A DNA stretch of 32,105 nt from Acetofilamentum sp. GTDB lineage: Bacteria; Bacteroidota; Bacteroidia; Bacteroidales; JAADGE01. Below the pieces are notes generated by a model. The model saw only the letters and a list, made by a program, of their open reading frames with translations, was not told where the DNA came from and searched no databases. The stretch is from positions 1-32,105 of the forward strand of contig DYOF01000018.1 of NCBI GenBank assembly GCA_020720665.1, in the 5' to 3' direction. The translations under genes and the position numbers were made by a program. Below are positions 8,082 to 15,565 of the stretch, one piece after another (positions within the stretch are counted from its first letter, which is position 1; each line of letters starts with the position of its first letter).

Positions 8082-10121
8082 TTAATTTTTAATTTCAATA
8101 ACTTCTAATTCTACTCTTCTGTTTTTAGCTCTATTTTCATCAGTATCAATCGGAAAATATGCCGGTTTTGATTTCCCATAACCTTTTGAAATGATTTGTT
8201 CTTTTTTTATGTTGTTCTCTGTTAAATATTTGAATACAGTTGTTGCTCTTTTTTCAGAAAGTTTTAAATTATATATACTTGAACCGATATCATCAGTATG
8301 TGCAGAAACCTCAATTTTAATGTTCGGATTTGCTTCTAACAGTTTTACTACTCTGTTTAATTCTTCAAACGAATTCTTATTTAAATCGGCTGAATTGGTT
8401 TCAAAATTAATGTCATTTAATTCAATTTTGGTTGCTTTTTTCAAGGGTTCCAAATCGACTTTCAGGTTATGCTCTGCTTGGTCATCCATTAAGTCAACCG
8501 TAACATTATAAAATGCGTAACCTTTTGGACTTACATTAACTTCGTAGCGTGTACCGTCTCTTAATTTTATTTTTAATTTGCCGTCATTATCGGTTTTTAC
8601 TTTTTTAATGATTTTCTCATTTGTTGATAAGTTAGTTATTTCAATATACGTTTCAACGCCTTCACCTGTTTCACTGTCAGAAAGTTGTATTTCATAATCA
8701 ATTTTATTGATTTGTAATTCTATATCCCTTTCAAATTCAGAAAATTGAACGACCCCTCTTAAATCTAAATTAAAACTGTTTGGTTCAAAATGTTTTTTTT
8801 CAGCTTCAATTTTAAATTCGTTTCCAATCGGCAGAGTAATGAAATACCTCCCTGTTGCATTTTTTTTCACAGGCACATTTAACCTTTGGTTATTTTGTGT
8901 ATTCAGAATCTTTATTTCAGACTCTAAGGGCTCATATATTTCTGAATCATAAACATTTAACACTAAATCGACTTCTGAATAAAGGTTAATGTTTTTTTGT
9001 TCTTCCTTAAAATTAATAATGTTGCCGGTATTATAGAAGAAAAAATAATGAGAGTAATTTTCATGATAAACATCAATTATAAATTTATTTCCTCGCGGTA
9101 AAAAGAAATTGTATTCGCCGGTTACCGAATTTGTATTCACCGAAAATTGAACAATTGAGGTATTCGGATCAACAATATCAATTGTTGCCGAAAGCGGTTT
9201 TTCTGTTTTTAAATCACTCACAATACCATGAAAATGAACTGTAGCTTCCGGTCGAGTTTCAAATTTCATTTCTGATGAAACCAACATTACAGATTGGTTT
9301 TTTATTTTATTGTTTCCTGATAAATAATAAATTCGATGTCCGTTTTGAGGTATGCTCGGATACGATTCCTCAAACTCTGAATTAATTGTATCAACCGGAA
9401 TCGGCGACATCCATGCGTTTTTAGTTATCTTCTTTGCAAAATAAATATCCGATCCGTTTTCGCCCTCATTTCTTACAGAAACAAAATATAAAGTTTTTCC
9501 GTCCGGAGCTAATCTCGGGCATTTATCACAACCGGCATTAACCGGTTCCGGCAGAATTTTCGGTTTTGACCACTCGCCATTTACAAGTTCTGAAACAAGT
9601 ATCGCAAAACATTCTATTTTTTTAAAATTATCGTTTTCAATTCTTCGGGCAAAATACAACTGTTTTCCGTTTGGTGCTATGAAAGGATCCGTTTCATCTT
9701 CACCGGTATTTATTTGCTCGTTTAGTTTTACGGGTGCCGACCAATTGTTGCCTTCTTTTTCAATAAAATAAATATCTGAATTTGTGTTCTTCCCTCCCGG
9801 CTTTAAAGAAAGGTAAATTTTATCGGCATTTTGATTGTAAGCAGGTGCATCTGCCGTAAAAATCAGAGAAGTATCTGTTTTAATATGGATTTTTTGGGGT
9901 CGAGACCATGTGTTATCTATATTTAATTCACATTCTGCCAAATATCTTTCGGTTGTAGTTTCTCCTATAAAAACAATTTTTTTGCCGTCGTAACTGATGT
10001 ATGGGGCAATAATTTTTGTTTCAATATCATTAACCGGTAACAACAGCTCCATTTTATTTTGAGAGTAAGCAAACAAAATAAAAAACTGTAAAAATAATTG
10101 TATAAAACCTATCTTTTTCAC
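8082..10121 (-). CDS. OmpA-family cell-wall-binding protein with PD40 propeller and three CRD-like repeats
   Basis: A 679-residue exported protein, starting at GTG (10119-10121), with a signal peptide ending near FAYSQN. Residues ~22-290 contain WD40-like PD40 repeats (ISYDGKKIVF, PFIAPNGKQLYFARR, PRLAPDGKTLYFVS, PSIPQNGHRIYYLSG). Residues ~296-565 hold three tandem carboxypeptidase-regulatory-like repeats of about 90 residues, each with a G-x-[YL]-x-[FI]-x-L-x-x-G pattern (TGEYNFFLPRG, TGRYFITLPIG, DGKLKIKLRDG). Residues 571-679 are an OmpA C-terminal domain with INFETNSADL, the HTDDIG loop, LSEKRA and NRRVE, which bind peptidoglycan in known relatives. The order resembles the T9SS-associated protein PorE but lacks its TPR region and lipobox. 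It is the first gene of the minus-strand run and has a good promoter. Confidence 0.9.
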   Translation of the reverse strand: MKKIGFIQLFLQFFILFAYSQNKMELLLPVNDIETKIIAPYISYDGKKIVFIGETTTERYLAECELNIDNTWSRPQKIHIKTDTSLIFTADAPAYNQNADKIYLSLKPGGKNTNSDIYFIEKEGNNWSAPVKLNEQINTGEDETDPFIAPNGKQLYFARRIENDNFKKIECFAILVSELVNGEWSKPKILPEPVNAGCDKCPRLAPDGKTLYFVSVRNEGENGSDIYFAKKITKNAWMSPIPVDTINSEFEESYPSIPQNGHRIYYLSGNNKIKNQSVMLVSSEMKFETRPEATVHFHGIVSDLKTEKPLSATIDIVDPNTSIVQFSVNTNSVTGEYNFFLPRGNKFIIDVYHENYSHYFFFYNTGNIINFKEEQKNINLYSEVDLVLNVYDSEIYEPLESEIKILNTQNNQRLNVPVKKNATGRYFITLPIGNEFKIEAEKKHFEPNSFNLDLRGVVQFSEFERDIELQINKIDYEIQLSDSETGEGVETYIEITNLSTNEKIIKKVKTDNDGKLKIKLRDGTRYEVNVSPKGYAFYNVTVDLMDDQAEHNLKVDLEPLKKATKIELNDINFETNSADLNKNSFEELNRVVKLLEANPNIKIEVSAHTDDIGSSIYNLKLSEKRATTVFKYLTENNIKKEQIISKGYGKSKPAYFPIDTDENRAKNRRVELEVIEIKN

Positions 10122-10151
10122 GGAAAAATTAATTTGTTACTGTCGAAGATA

Positions 10152-10183
10152 CAAATATATTAAAGTTCTCATTATTTTTCACA
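10152..10183 (-). promoter_or_regulatory. Bacteroidota-type promoter for the OmpA/PP2C operon
   Basis: On the minus strand TATATTTG (10152-10159) matches the -7 consensus TAnnTTTG exactly. TGTG (10180-10183), one base off the -33 TTTG, lies upstream with a 20-base spacer. Transcription would start near 10145, giving a leader of about 25 bases before the GTG start at 10121. No direct evidence of activity is available. Confidence 0.6.
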
Positions 10184-10212
10184 TATTTTTTGTCTTTTTG
10201 ACAGATATAAAT

Positions 10213-10244
10213 TTGTCTTATTTGAAACCTGCATTTATCTTTGT
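10213..10244 (+). promoter_or_regulatory. Bacteroidota-type promoter for the aconitase-family gene
   Basis: TTTG at 10213-10216, a 20-base spacer and TATCTTTG at 10237-10244 match the Bacteroidota -33/-7 consensus in every fixed position. The predicted start of transcription near 10251 rules out the in-frame TTG at 10241 as a start codon and supports the ATG at 10268. It lies back to back with the promoter of the OmpA operon. Confidence 0.72.
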
Positions 10245-10267
10245 TAAATACTTTAATTAATAATTTT

Positions 10268-12046
10268 ATGGGAAAAACGTTTGCCGAAAAAATATTAAAT
10301 GCAGAAACAGGTGCTATTGTTTTTAAAAAACCTGATATTGTTCTGACACACGATAATACATCAAGTATTTTTAAAACATTTGAAAAAATGGGAGGCGAAC
10401 AGGTTGCAGACCCAAATCAGCTTTTAATTGTCCTGGATCATAATGCACCACCTACAACTGCGGCATTAGCTACTCAATATCAATCTATAAGAACAATTGT
10501 TGCAGAACAAAAAATTAAAAAGTTTTATGATGCCGGAAAGGGAATTTGTCATCAAATTATGTCATACCACGCCGAACCGAAAATGATTATTGTAGGAAGC
10601 GACAGCCATACATGTACTGCCGGAGCATTCAATACATTGGCTGCCGGAATAGACCGAACAGAGGCAGCAGGTTTATGGAAAAGAGGCGAAACTTGGTTTA
10701 GAGTTCCCGACAGCATGAAAATTACTCTTAGCGGCAAACTGCAAAAAGGCGTTTACGCTAAAGATATTTCATTGTGGATTATTGGCTTAATCGGTTCAGA
10801 CGGGGCAAATTATATGTCAATTGAATATCACGGAGACGGGGTGCAAACTTTAGGAATCTCTGAACGGATGACATTAGCCAATTTAGCCTCCGAAATGGGA
10901 GCCAAAAATGCCGTTTTCCCTCCGGATAATGTTCTTGCCGAATTCTACGGAAAGGAAAAAATTGACGGAATTTGGGCTGATAATGACGCTGTTTATGCAA
11001 AAGAAATTCTTATAAATTTACGTGATATTTTTCCTGTTGTTGCGGCACCTCACCATGTTGATAATGTCAAAGCCCTGTCAGAAGTAGTCGGAACGCCTGT
11101 TCATCAAGGATTTATAGGAACTTGCACCAACGGACGAATTGAAGATTTACGACAAGCAGCCGAAGTATTAAAAGGGAAAAAAGTTGCCGAAGGGTTTCAA
11201 TTGTTAGTTACTCCGGCATCTCAAAAAATATATATCCAAGCAATGAAAGAAGGATTGATTGAAACCTTTATTGAATCCGGAGCAAATGTTTTATCGTCGT
11301 CATGCGGACCATGTTTGGGAACCGGACAAGGTATTCCTGCCGACGGTTTTAACGTTATTTCAACAGCCAACAGAAATTTTTTGGGCAGAATGGGCAATAA
11401 GAACTCTTCAATTTTCTTAGCATCTCCTGCAAATGTTGCTTTATCGGCAATTAACGGCTATATTTCCGATATCAGAAATGTAAAAACAAATGAAAAATTT
11501 CCCTATTCAATACAACAAAGTTCAACCCTAACCATCAGCCCTGACGATAACAGGCGTAATGAAAAAGGCATTTGGAATTATGCCGATACCGACAATTTGA
11601 ATACCGACCAAATGTTTGCCGGAAATTTAACCTATAATATTTTAAGTTCGGATGCCCCGAGTATTCTACCCCATTTATTTGAAGGTTTTGATGTAAATTT
11701 TAATAAAAATCTAAAATCTGACGATATTATTATTGCCGGAGATAATTTCGGGTGCGGAAGTTCCCGTGAACATCCGGCAGTAGGTTTAGCCTATGCCGGC
11801 GTAAAGGCTGTTATTGTAAAATCTGTAAATCGGATATTTTATCGTTCGGCAATTAATCAAGGATTGCTTTTAATTGTTCATTCTGAAGCCGTAAATGCTT
11901 ACAAACCGGGTGATGATGTTGAAATCAACTTTGAGCAATCGTTTGTCACAGTCGGCGGTAAAGCATTTCGCTTTGCTCCCCTTCCGGAAAAATTAATGCA
12001 AATTATAACTAAAAAGGGACTGATAAATTGGATTAAAGAACAATAA
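10268..12046 (+). CDS. Fused aconitase/3-isopropylmalate dehydratase family hydro-lyase
   Basis: A 592-residue [4Fe-4S] hydro-lyase with both halves of the LeuC/LeuD (homoaconitase) type in one chain. Residues 1-~420 are the large-subunit domain; the opening MGKTFAEKIL is typical and fixes the start. The cluster ligands are Cys286 (IGTCTNGR) and Cys346 and Cys349 (SSCGPCLG). SDSHTCTAGAF and the RGETWFRVP loop are conserved. Residues ~450-592 are the swivel domain with GCGSSREHP (Arg500 in the substrate site). At ~590 residues it is shorter than AcnA or AcnB. It could act on citrate, isopropylmalate, homocitrate or dimethylmalate-type substrates. No leucine or TCA gene adjoins it, so the substrate is left open. 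It is probably monocistronic, as both neighbours are on the other strand. Confidence 0.88.
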   Translation: MGKTFAEKILNAETGAIVFKKPDIVLTHDNTSSIFKTFEKMGGEQVADPNQLLIVLDHNAPPTTAALATQYQSIRTIVAEQKIKKFYDAGKGICHQIMSYHAEPKMIIVGSDSHTCTAGAFNTLAAGIDRTEAAGLWKRGETWFRVPDSMKITLSGKLQKGVYAKDISLWIIGLIGSDGANYMSIEYHGDGVQTLGISERMTLANLASEMGAKNAVFPPDNVLAEFYGKEKIDGIWADNDAVYAKEILINLRDIFPVVAAPHHVDNVKALSEVVGTPVHQGFIGTCTNGRIEDLRQAAEVLKGKKVAEGFQLLVTPASQKIYIQAMKEGLIETFIESGANVLSSSCGPCLGTGQGIPADGFNVISTANRNFLGRMGNKNSSIFLASPANVALSAINGYISDIRNVKTNEKFPYSIQQSSTLTISPDDNRRNEKGIWNYADTDNLNTDQMFAGNLTYNILSSDAPSILPHLFEGFDVNFNKNLKSDDIIIAGDNFGCGSSREHPAVGLAYAGVKAVIVKSVNRIFYRSAINQGLLLIVHSEAVNAYKPGDDVEINFEQSFVTVGGKAFRFAPLPEKLMQIITKKGLINWIKEQ

Positions 12047-12161
12047 TTGCCGATAACTTATTGTACAACACCTTCAATGATACTTTTAGGAACTCATTCC
12101 CCGACAGCAAATTAGACGGTAATGAATTGCTCTGTATTATTAATGAGCTTCATTTTAAATT

Positions 12162-12194
12162 AAAAAAAGAGGCTAAACTTTTTAAGTCAGCCTC
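12162..12194 (-). terminator. Intrinsic terminator after tRNA-Cys
   Basis: Read on the minus strand, GAGGCT and AGCCTC (12189-12194 and 12169-12174) form a perfect 6-bp stem with a 14-base loop. Seven T residues follow (the A run at 12162-12168). The hairpin begins 5 bases past the end of the tRNA. It has no T tract on the plus strand, so it acts for the tRNA transcript only. Confidence 0.8.
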
Positions 12195-12199
12195 ATCGG

Positions 12200-12270
12200 A
12201 GGTCACGAGCGGATTCGAACCGCTGTGGACGGTTTTGCAGACCGCTGCCTGACCACTTGGCTACGTGACC
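12200..12270 (-). tRNA. tRNA-Cys (GCA)
   Basis: The 71-base cloverleaf folds cleanly on the minus strand. The acceptor stem is GGTCACG/CGTGACC and the D-arm GCC/GGC. The anticodon stem is GCGGT/ACCGT with loop CTGCAAA, giving anticodon GCA (plus strand 12236-12238). The T-arm AGCGG/CCGCT carries the TTCGAAT loop, and the discriminator base is U. The 3' CCA is not encoded (CCG follows). It lies 52 bases downstream of the YhbP-like gene on the same strand and is closely followed by an intrinsic terminator, so it may be transcribed with that gene. Confidence 0.95.
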
Positions 12271-12322
12271 TTGTTTTGAGTTTGCAAAGATATAGTATAT
12301 TATTTTTATAAAAAATACTTTT

Positions 12323-12751
12323 TTAATCTTTTCTCCAAATCAGTTTTTTTCCAAAACCTAATCGATTATCTGTAAATTTTATAAAATTAAGCTCAAGTGT
12401 CCATAATTTAGTTTTCATCAATTGAGCAAAAGGATACTTTTTTATGTAGTTTTTGTGGGCTTTTGTTTTTAATTCTCCCCCGGGTAAAAATAGTGTTCCG
12501 TTAAACTGTATGCCTTGAATTTTACCGACAACCGACGTTTCCAAAACAACCGAACCGGCAACTTTATCGTTTTGCAAAACGTCCTGTATATGTTTCGTTT
12601 CCTCATCTGAACTAAAAACAAGCAGGTTTTCTTCTTCTAAAAAAACATAAAAGCAATTGGCACAATAAGGAATATCATTTACGGATGTTGCCAAAGTTAA
12701 AACATGATGCTCTTTTATAAACTCTATTATCTTTTTATCCGGAATTTTCAT
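12323..12751 (-). CDS. YhbP/UPF0306-like FMN-binding split-barrel protein
   Basis: A 142-residue cytosolic protein of the pyridoxamine-phosphate-oxidase-like split-barrel group, closest in pattern to E. coli YhbP. Shared features are the N-terminal LTLATSVNDIPYCANCFYVF strand, the TKHIQD segment, the central GIQFNGT strand, and the C-terminal LNFIKFTDNRLGFGKKLIWR, which is nearly diagnostic. The family is thought to bind flavin; its physiological substrate is not established. It is divergent from the M1 peptidase gene, and tRNA-Cys lies 52 bases downstream on the same strand. Confidence 0.85.
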   Translation of the reverse strand: MKIPDKKIIEFIKEHHVLTLATSVNDIPYCANCFYVFLEEENLLVFSSDEETKHIQDVLQNDKVAGSVVLETSVVGKIQGIQFNGTLFLPGGELKTKAHKNYIKKYPFAQLMKTKLWTLELNFIKFTDNRLGFGKKLIWRKD

Positions 12752-12758
12752 ACCTTTG
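12751..12758 (+). promoter_or_regulatory. Possible -7 element for the M1 aminopeptidase gene
   Basis: TACCTTTG matches TAnnTTTG, and its downstream flank (TTAAAATAAT) resembles that of the strong promoter at 10237-10244. No clear TTTG is found 19-21 bases upstream. The predicted leader before the ATG at 12859 would be about 95 bases. Confidence 0.4.
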
Positions 12759-12858
12759 TTAAAATAATTTATAAAAACAACAATAATAATAATTTTTATT
12801 TTTTTAAAATATGAGAACTCAAACCATTTATGATAACAGGCTAAAAATATTCCGAGCG

Positions 12859-14808
12859 ATGAAAATCAATTGTTTTATTTTATTTATGATATTCTCGACA
12901 ACACTAACAAATGCTCAACTAAAAGAGCAACACAATTGTTCGGAAAGTAAAATTGCACAATATAAAACAATCTTAAATGCAGATGAAACTAAATATAAAA
13001 CAACGTCAGGTTTTAATTACGATGTTAAATACTACAAATTAGAGTTTTTATTTACTGATATTAATTCGGCTTATATTCAAGGCAAAATTACAACACATTT
13101 TCAAGCAAAATCGAACAATTTTACACAAATACGTTTTGATTTAGCAAATAATTTGCTTGTTGATTCTGTTATTTTTCATCAAAATAAAATGATGAATTAT
13201 TCTTTATTAAATGATGAATTAACCGTTGATTTATCCGAAACGATTCCTTTTGAATCTTTTGATTCTATTTCCGTTTTTTATCAAGGAGTTCCTGATGCCG
13301 GGGGGTTTGGCTCTTTTGAACAAACAACACATAACGGAACACCTATTATTTGGACACTTTCTGAACCCTATGGTGCAAGAGATTGGTGGCCCTGTAAACA
13401 AAGTTTAAACGACAAAGCTGATTCTATTGACATATACATAACAAATCCTGAAAATTATAAAGCTGCAAGCAACGGTTTGTTAATCTCTGAAAGCATCAAT
13501 AACGGCTTTAAAACAGCTCACTGGAAGCACCGACACCCGATAACGGCTTATTTAATTGCCGTTGCTGTTACAAACTATGTTGAATATTCTGATTTTGTAA
13601 ACTTAACAACCGGAGAAAATGTAGAAGTTCTAAACTACGTATTTCCTGAGAACTTATCTTCTGCCATGACAAGCACGCCTAACGTATTAGATGTCATTCA
13701 ATTGTACAGCAATTTGTTTATCCCCTACCCTTATCATAATGAGAAATACGGTCATGCTCAATTTGGTTGGGGAGGCGGAATGGAACATCAAACGATGAGC
13801 TTTATGGGCGGTTTTTCCCACGGGCTAATGGCTCATGAATTAGCCCATCAATGGTTCGGAGATTATGTTACTTGCGGCTCTTGGGAAGACATTTGGTTAA
13901 ACGAAGGCTTTGCAACATATTTAGACGGGCTGACCCATGAACACAATCTTCATGACGACGGGGTCAGTTTTAACCAATGGAAGGCAGACAGAATTAACCA
14001 CATCACATCCTATTCGTACGGGTCTGTTTTTGTTGATGATACTACAAGCGTTTCTCGTATTTTCAGTAGCCGATTATCTTATTCCAAAGGGGCAATGGTA
14101 TTGCACATGATTAGAAAAAAAATAGGCGATGATAACTTTTTCCAAGCACTCAGAAATTATTTAAGCGACCCTGAAATTGCCGAAGGATACGCTCACACAT
14201 CTGATTTGCAAGCCCATTTTGAAGCTGCTTACGGCTATTCTTTGCAAGAATTTATCAATGATTGGTTTTACGGTCAAGGGTATCCGATATACAATATTTA
14301 TTATGGACAGTCAGCATCCAAAGATGTTTCGGTAACTATAAATCAAACACAATCCCACGCTTCTGTTGATTTTTTTGAAATGAATGTGCCAATTAAATTT
14401 TACGGTATGGATAAAGATACAACTATTATACTAAACAATACCACAAATCAGCAAGTGTTTTCGTTTCCGCTTAATTTTGATATAATTTCGGCTACTTTCG
14501 ACCCTGACAAAGATATTGTTACAAAAGGTACAAGCATTTTAAATATTGATACGTTTGATTTTAAACATAAGTTTTTTATCAGCCCAAACCCCTCTCATAA
14601 TAGTATTACAGTCAGCTTTTTAGAGAAAATTATTCCGGAAGAAGTGATCATCCGAGATATTTCAGGAAAACAATTAAAGTATTTCGGTGCCGAAAAGCAA
14701 TCAGCCCATCGGTTTGAATATGATATTTCTGACCTTGAAAACGGCATGTATTTTATTTCTTTTGAGCAAGAAGGAAAAACAGTTTCAAAAAAGTTCGTTA
14801 AAAATTAA
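12859..14808 (+). CDS. M1-family zinc aminopeptidase with type IX secretion C-terminal sorting domain
   Basis: A 649-residue secreted metallopeptidase. The ATG at 12859 is preferred over an upstream one at 12811 because it begins the signal peptide (MKINCFILFMIFSTTLTNAQ). Residues ~50-240 form the N-terminal beta domain of M1 enzymes. The exopeptidase motif reads GGGMEH, and the zinc site is His326-Glu327-x-x-His330 with Glu349 (NEGFATY), the usual HExxH-x18-E. Helical segments follow to ~490. The last ~80 residues are a Por/type A T9SS sorting domain, opening with FFISPNP, containing GMYFISF and ending in a lysine-rich tail. The protein should be exported by Sec, then passed through the type IX system to the surface or medium, where it would trim N-terminal residues from peptides. 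The neighbouring plus-strand gene, ribE, starts 47 bases downstream. Confidence 0.93.
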   Translation: MKINCFILFMIFSTTLTNAQLKEQHNCSESKIAQYKTILNADETKYKTTSGFNYDVKYYKLEFLFTDINSAYIQGKITTHFQAKSNNFTQIRFDLANNLLVDSVIFHQNKMMNYSLLNDELTVDLSETIPFESFDSISVFYQGVPDAGGFGSFEQTTHNGTPIIWTLSEPYGARDWWPCKQSLNDKADSIDIYITNPENYKAASNGLLISESINNGFKTAHWKHRHPITAYLIAVAVTNYVEYSDFVNLTTGENVEVLNYVFPENLSSAMTSTPNVLDVIQLYSNLFIPYPYHNEKYGHAQFGWGGGMEHQTMSFMGGFSHGLMAHELAHQWFGDYVTCGSWEDIWLNEGFATYLDGLTHEHNLHDDGVSFNQWKADRINHITSYSYGSVFVDDTTSVSRIFSSRLSYSKGAMVLHMIRKKIGDDNFFQALRNYLSDPEIAEGYAHTSDLQAHFEAAYGYSLQEFINDWFYGQGYPIYNIYYGQSASKDVSVTINQTQSHASVDFFEMNVPIKFYGMDKDTTIILNNTTNQQVFSFPLNFDIISATFDPDKDIVTKGTSILNIDTFDFKHKFFISPNPSHNSITVSFLEKIIPEEVIIRDISGKQLKYFGAEKQSAHRFEYDISDLENGMYFISFEQEGKTVSKKFVKN

Positions 14809-14855
14809 GCATTTGCTTCAAACTTATTATTTTTACAAAAATTTAACACAAAAAT

Positions 14856-15452
14856 ATGTTTTCGGGAATTGTAGAAGAAACAGGAATTGTGAAAACGATT
14901 AGAAAGGATGGTGAAAATGTTCACTATACTTTAACATGCAAATTTGTTAAAGAATTAAAAATCGATCAAAGTTTATCTCATAACGGAGTTTGTTTAACGG
15001 TTGTTAATGTTACCGATGAAGATTATACCGTTACGGCAGTCCAAGAAACATTAATCAAGTCAAATCTCGGGAAAATTAAAATCGGTGATAAAGTTAATTT
15101 AGAACGAAGTATGAAACCGGACAGTCTTCTCGACGGTCATATCGTTCAAGGACACGTTGACCAAACAGCGGTTTGTTCAAAAATTGATGAAGCCGACGGA
15201 AGTTGGTATTATACATTTGAATACGAACCTGTTAATGACAATGTAACTGTTGAAAAAGGATCGGTTTCTGTTAACGGTGTCAGTTTAACTGTTGTAAATT
15301 CAAAAGATAGCTCTTTTCAAGTTGCAATTATTCCGTTCACTCATGAAATAACAAATTTTCACACGATTAAAGTCGGTACTGTTGTAAATATAGAATTTGA
15401 CATCATCGGGAAATACATCACTAAAATTGTTAAGCAATATCTGGGGAAATAA
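14856..15452 (+). CDS. ribE: Riboflavin synthase
   Basis: A 198-residue enzyme, the normal length for riboflavin synthase. It converts two 6,7-dimethyl-8-ribityllumazine molecules into riboflavin and a pyrimidine product in the cytosol. Two tandem lumazine-binding barrels are visible. The first runs from MFSGIVEETG with SHNGVCLTVVNV at about 42-53. The second starts near residue 98 (DGHIVQGHVDQ) with the matching SVNGVSLTVVNS at about 138-149. The start MFSGIVE is the universal N-terminus. No other riboflavin gene lies nearby. Only 47 bases separate it from the peptidase gene, leaving no room for an FMN riboswitch. A strong terminator follows it. Confidence 0.96.
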   Translation: MFSGIVEETGIVKTIRKDGENVHYTLTCKFVKELKIDQSLSHNGVCLTVVNVTDEDYTVTAVQETLIKSNLGKIKIGDKVNLERSMKPDSLLDGHIVQGHVDQTAVCSKIDEADGSWYYTFEYEPVNDNVTVEKGSVSVNGVSLTVVNSKDSSFQVAIIPFTHEITNFHTIKVGTVVNIEFDIIGKYITKIVKQYLGK

Positions 15453-15470
15453 TAAAAAACCAATAAAACT

Positions 15471-15504
15471 GCCCCTTGCTTTTTAAACAAGGGGCTTTTT
15501 TTTT
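15471..15504 (+). terminator. Intrinsic terminator after ribE
   Basis: GCCCCTTG (15471-15478) and CAAGGGGC (15488-15495) form a perfect 8-bp, GC-rich stem with a 9-base loop, followed by nine T residues. It ends the peptidase/ribE transcript and separates it from ileS. The longer possible ileS frame would start inside this hairpin, which argues against that start. Confidence 0.95.
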
Positions 15505-15533
15505 ATATTCGAACTCGTTTTTAAAAAAAAAAT

Positions 15534-15541
15534 TATCTTTG
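15534..15541 (+). promoter_or_regulatory. -7 promoter element for the ileS operon
   Basis: TATCTTTG matches TAnnTTTG exactly and lies 24 bases before the ileS ATG. The -33 box is poor (TTCG at 15508-15511, spacer 22). Its position just after the ribE terminator supports a separate promoter here. Confidence 0.55.
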
Positions 15542-15565
15542 CAAATTCAAAAAAACAGAATTATT

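Noticed and set aside
10241-10267. TTG start for the aconitase-family gene
   Set aside because: The TTG is part of the -7 promoter element; the ATG at 10268 begins the conserved MGKTFAEKIL.
12061-12252. Plus-strand open frame of 63 codons after the aconitase-family gene
   Set aside because: It runs through the tRNA-Cys terminator and into the tRNA on the opposite strand, has no recognisable protein features and no promoter or start context.
14809-14855. FMN riboswitch before riboflavin synthase
   Set aside because: Only 47 bases are available and none of the conserved RFN segments is present.
15476-15565. Upstream extension of ileS by 30 residues
   Set aside because: It begins inside the ribE terminator hairpin and spans the promoter -7 element; MSKKFPEY at 15566 is the natural start.
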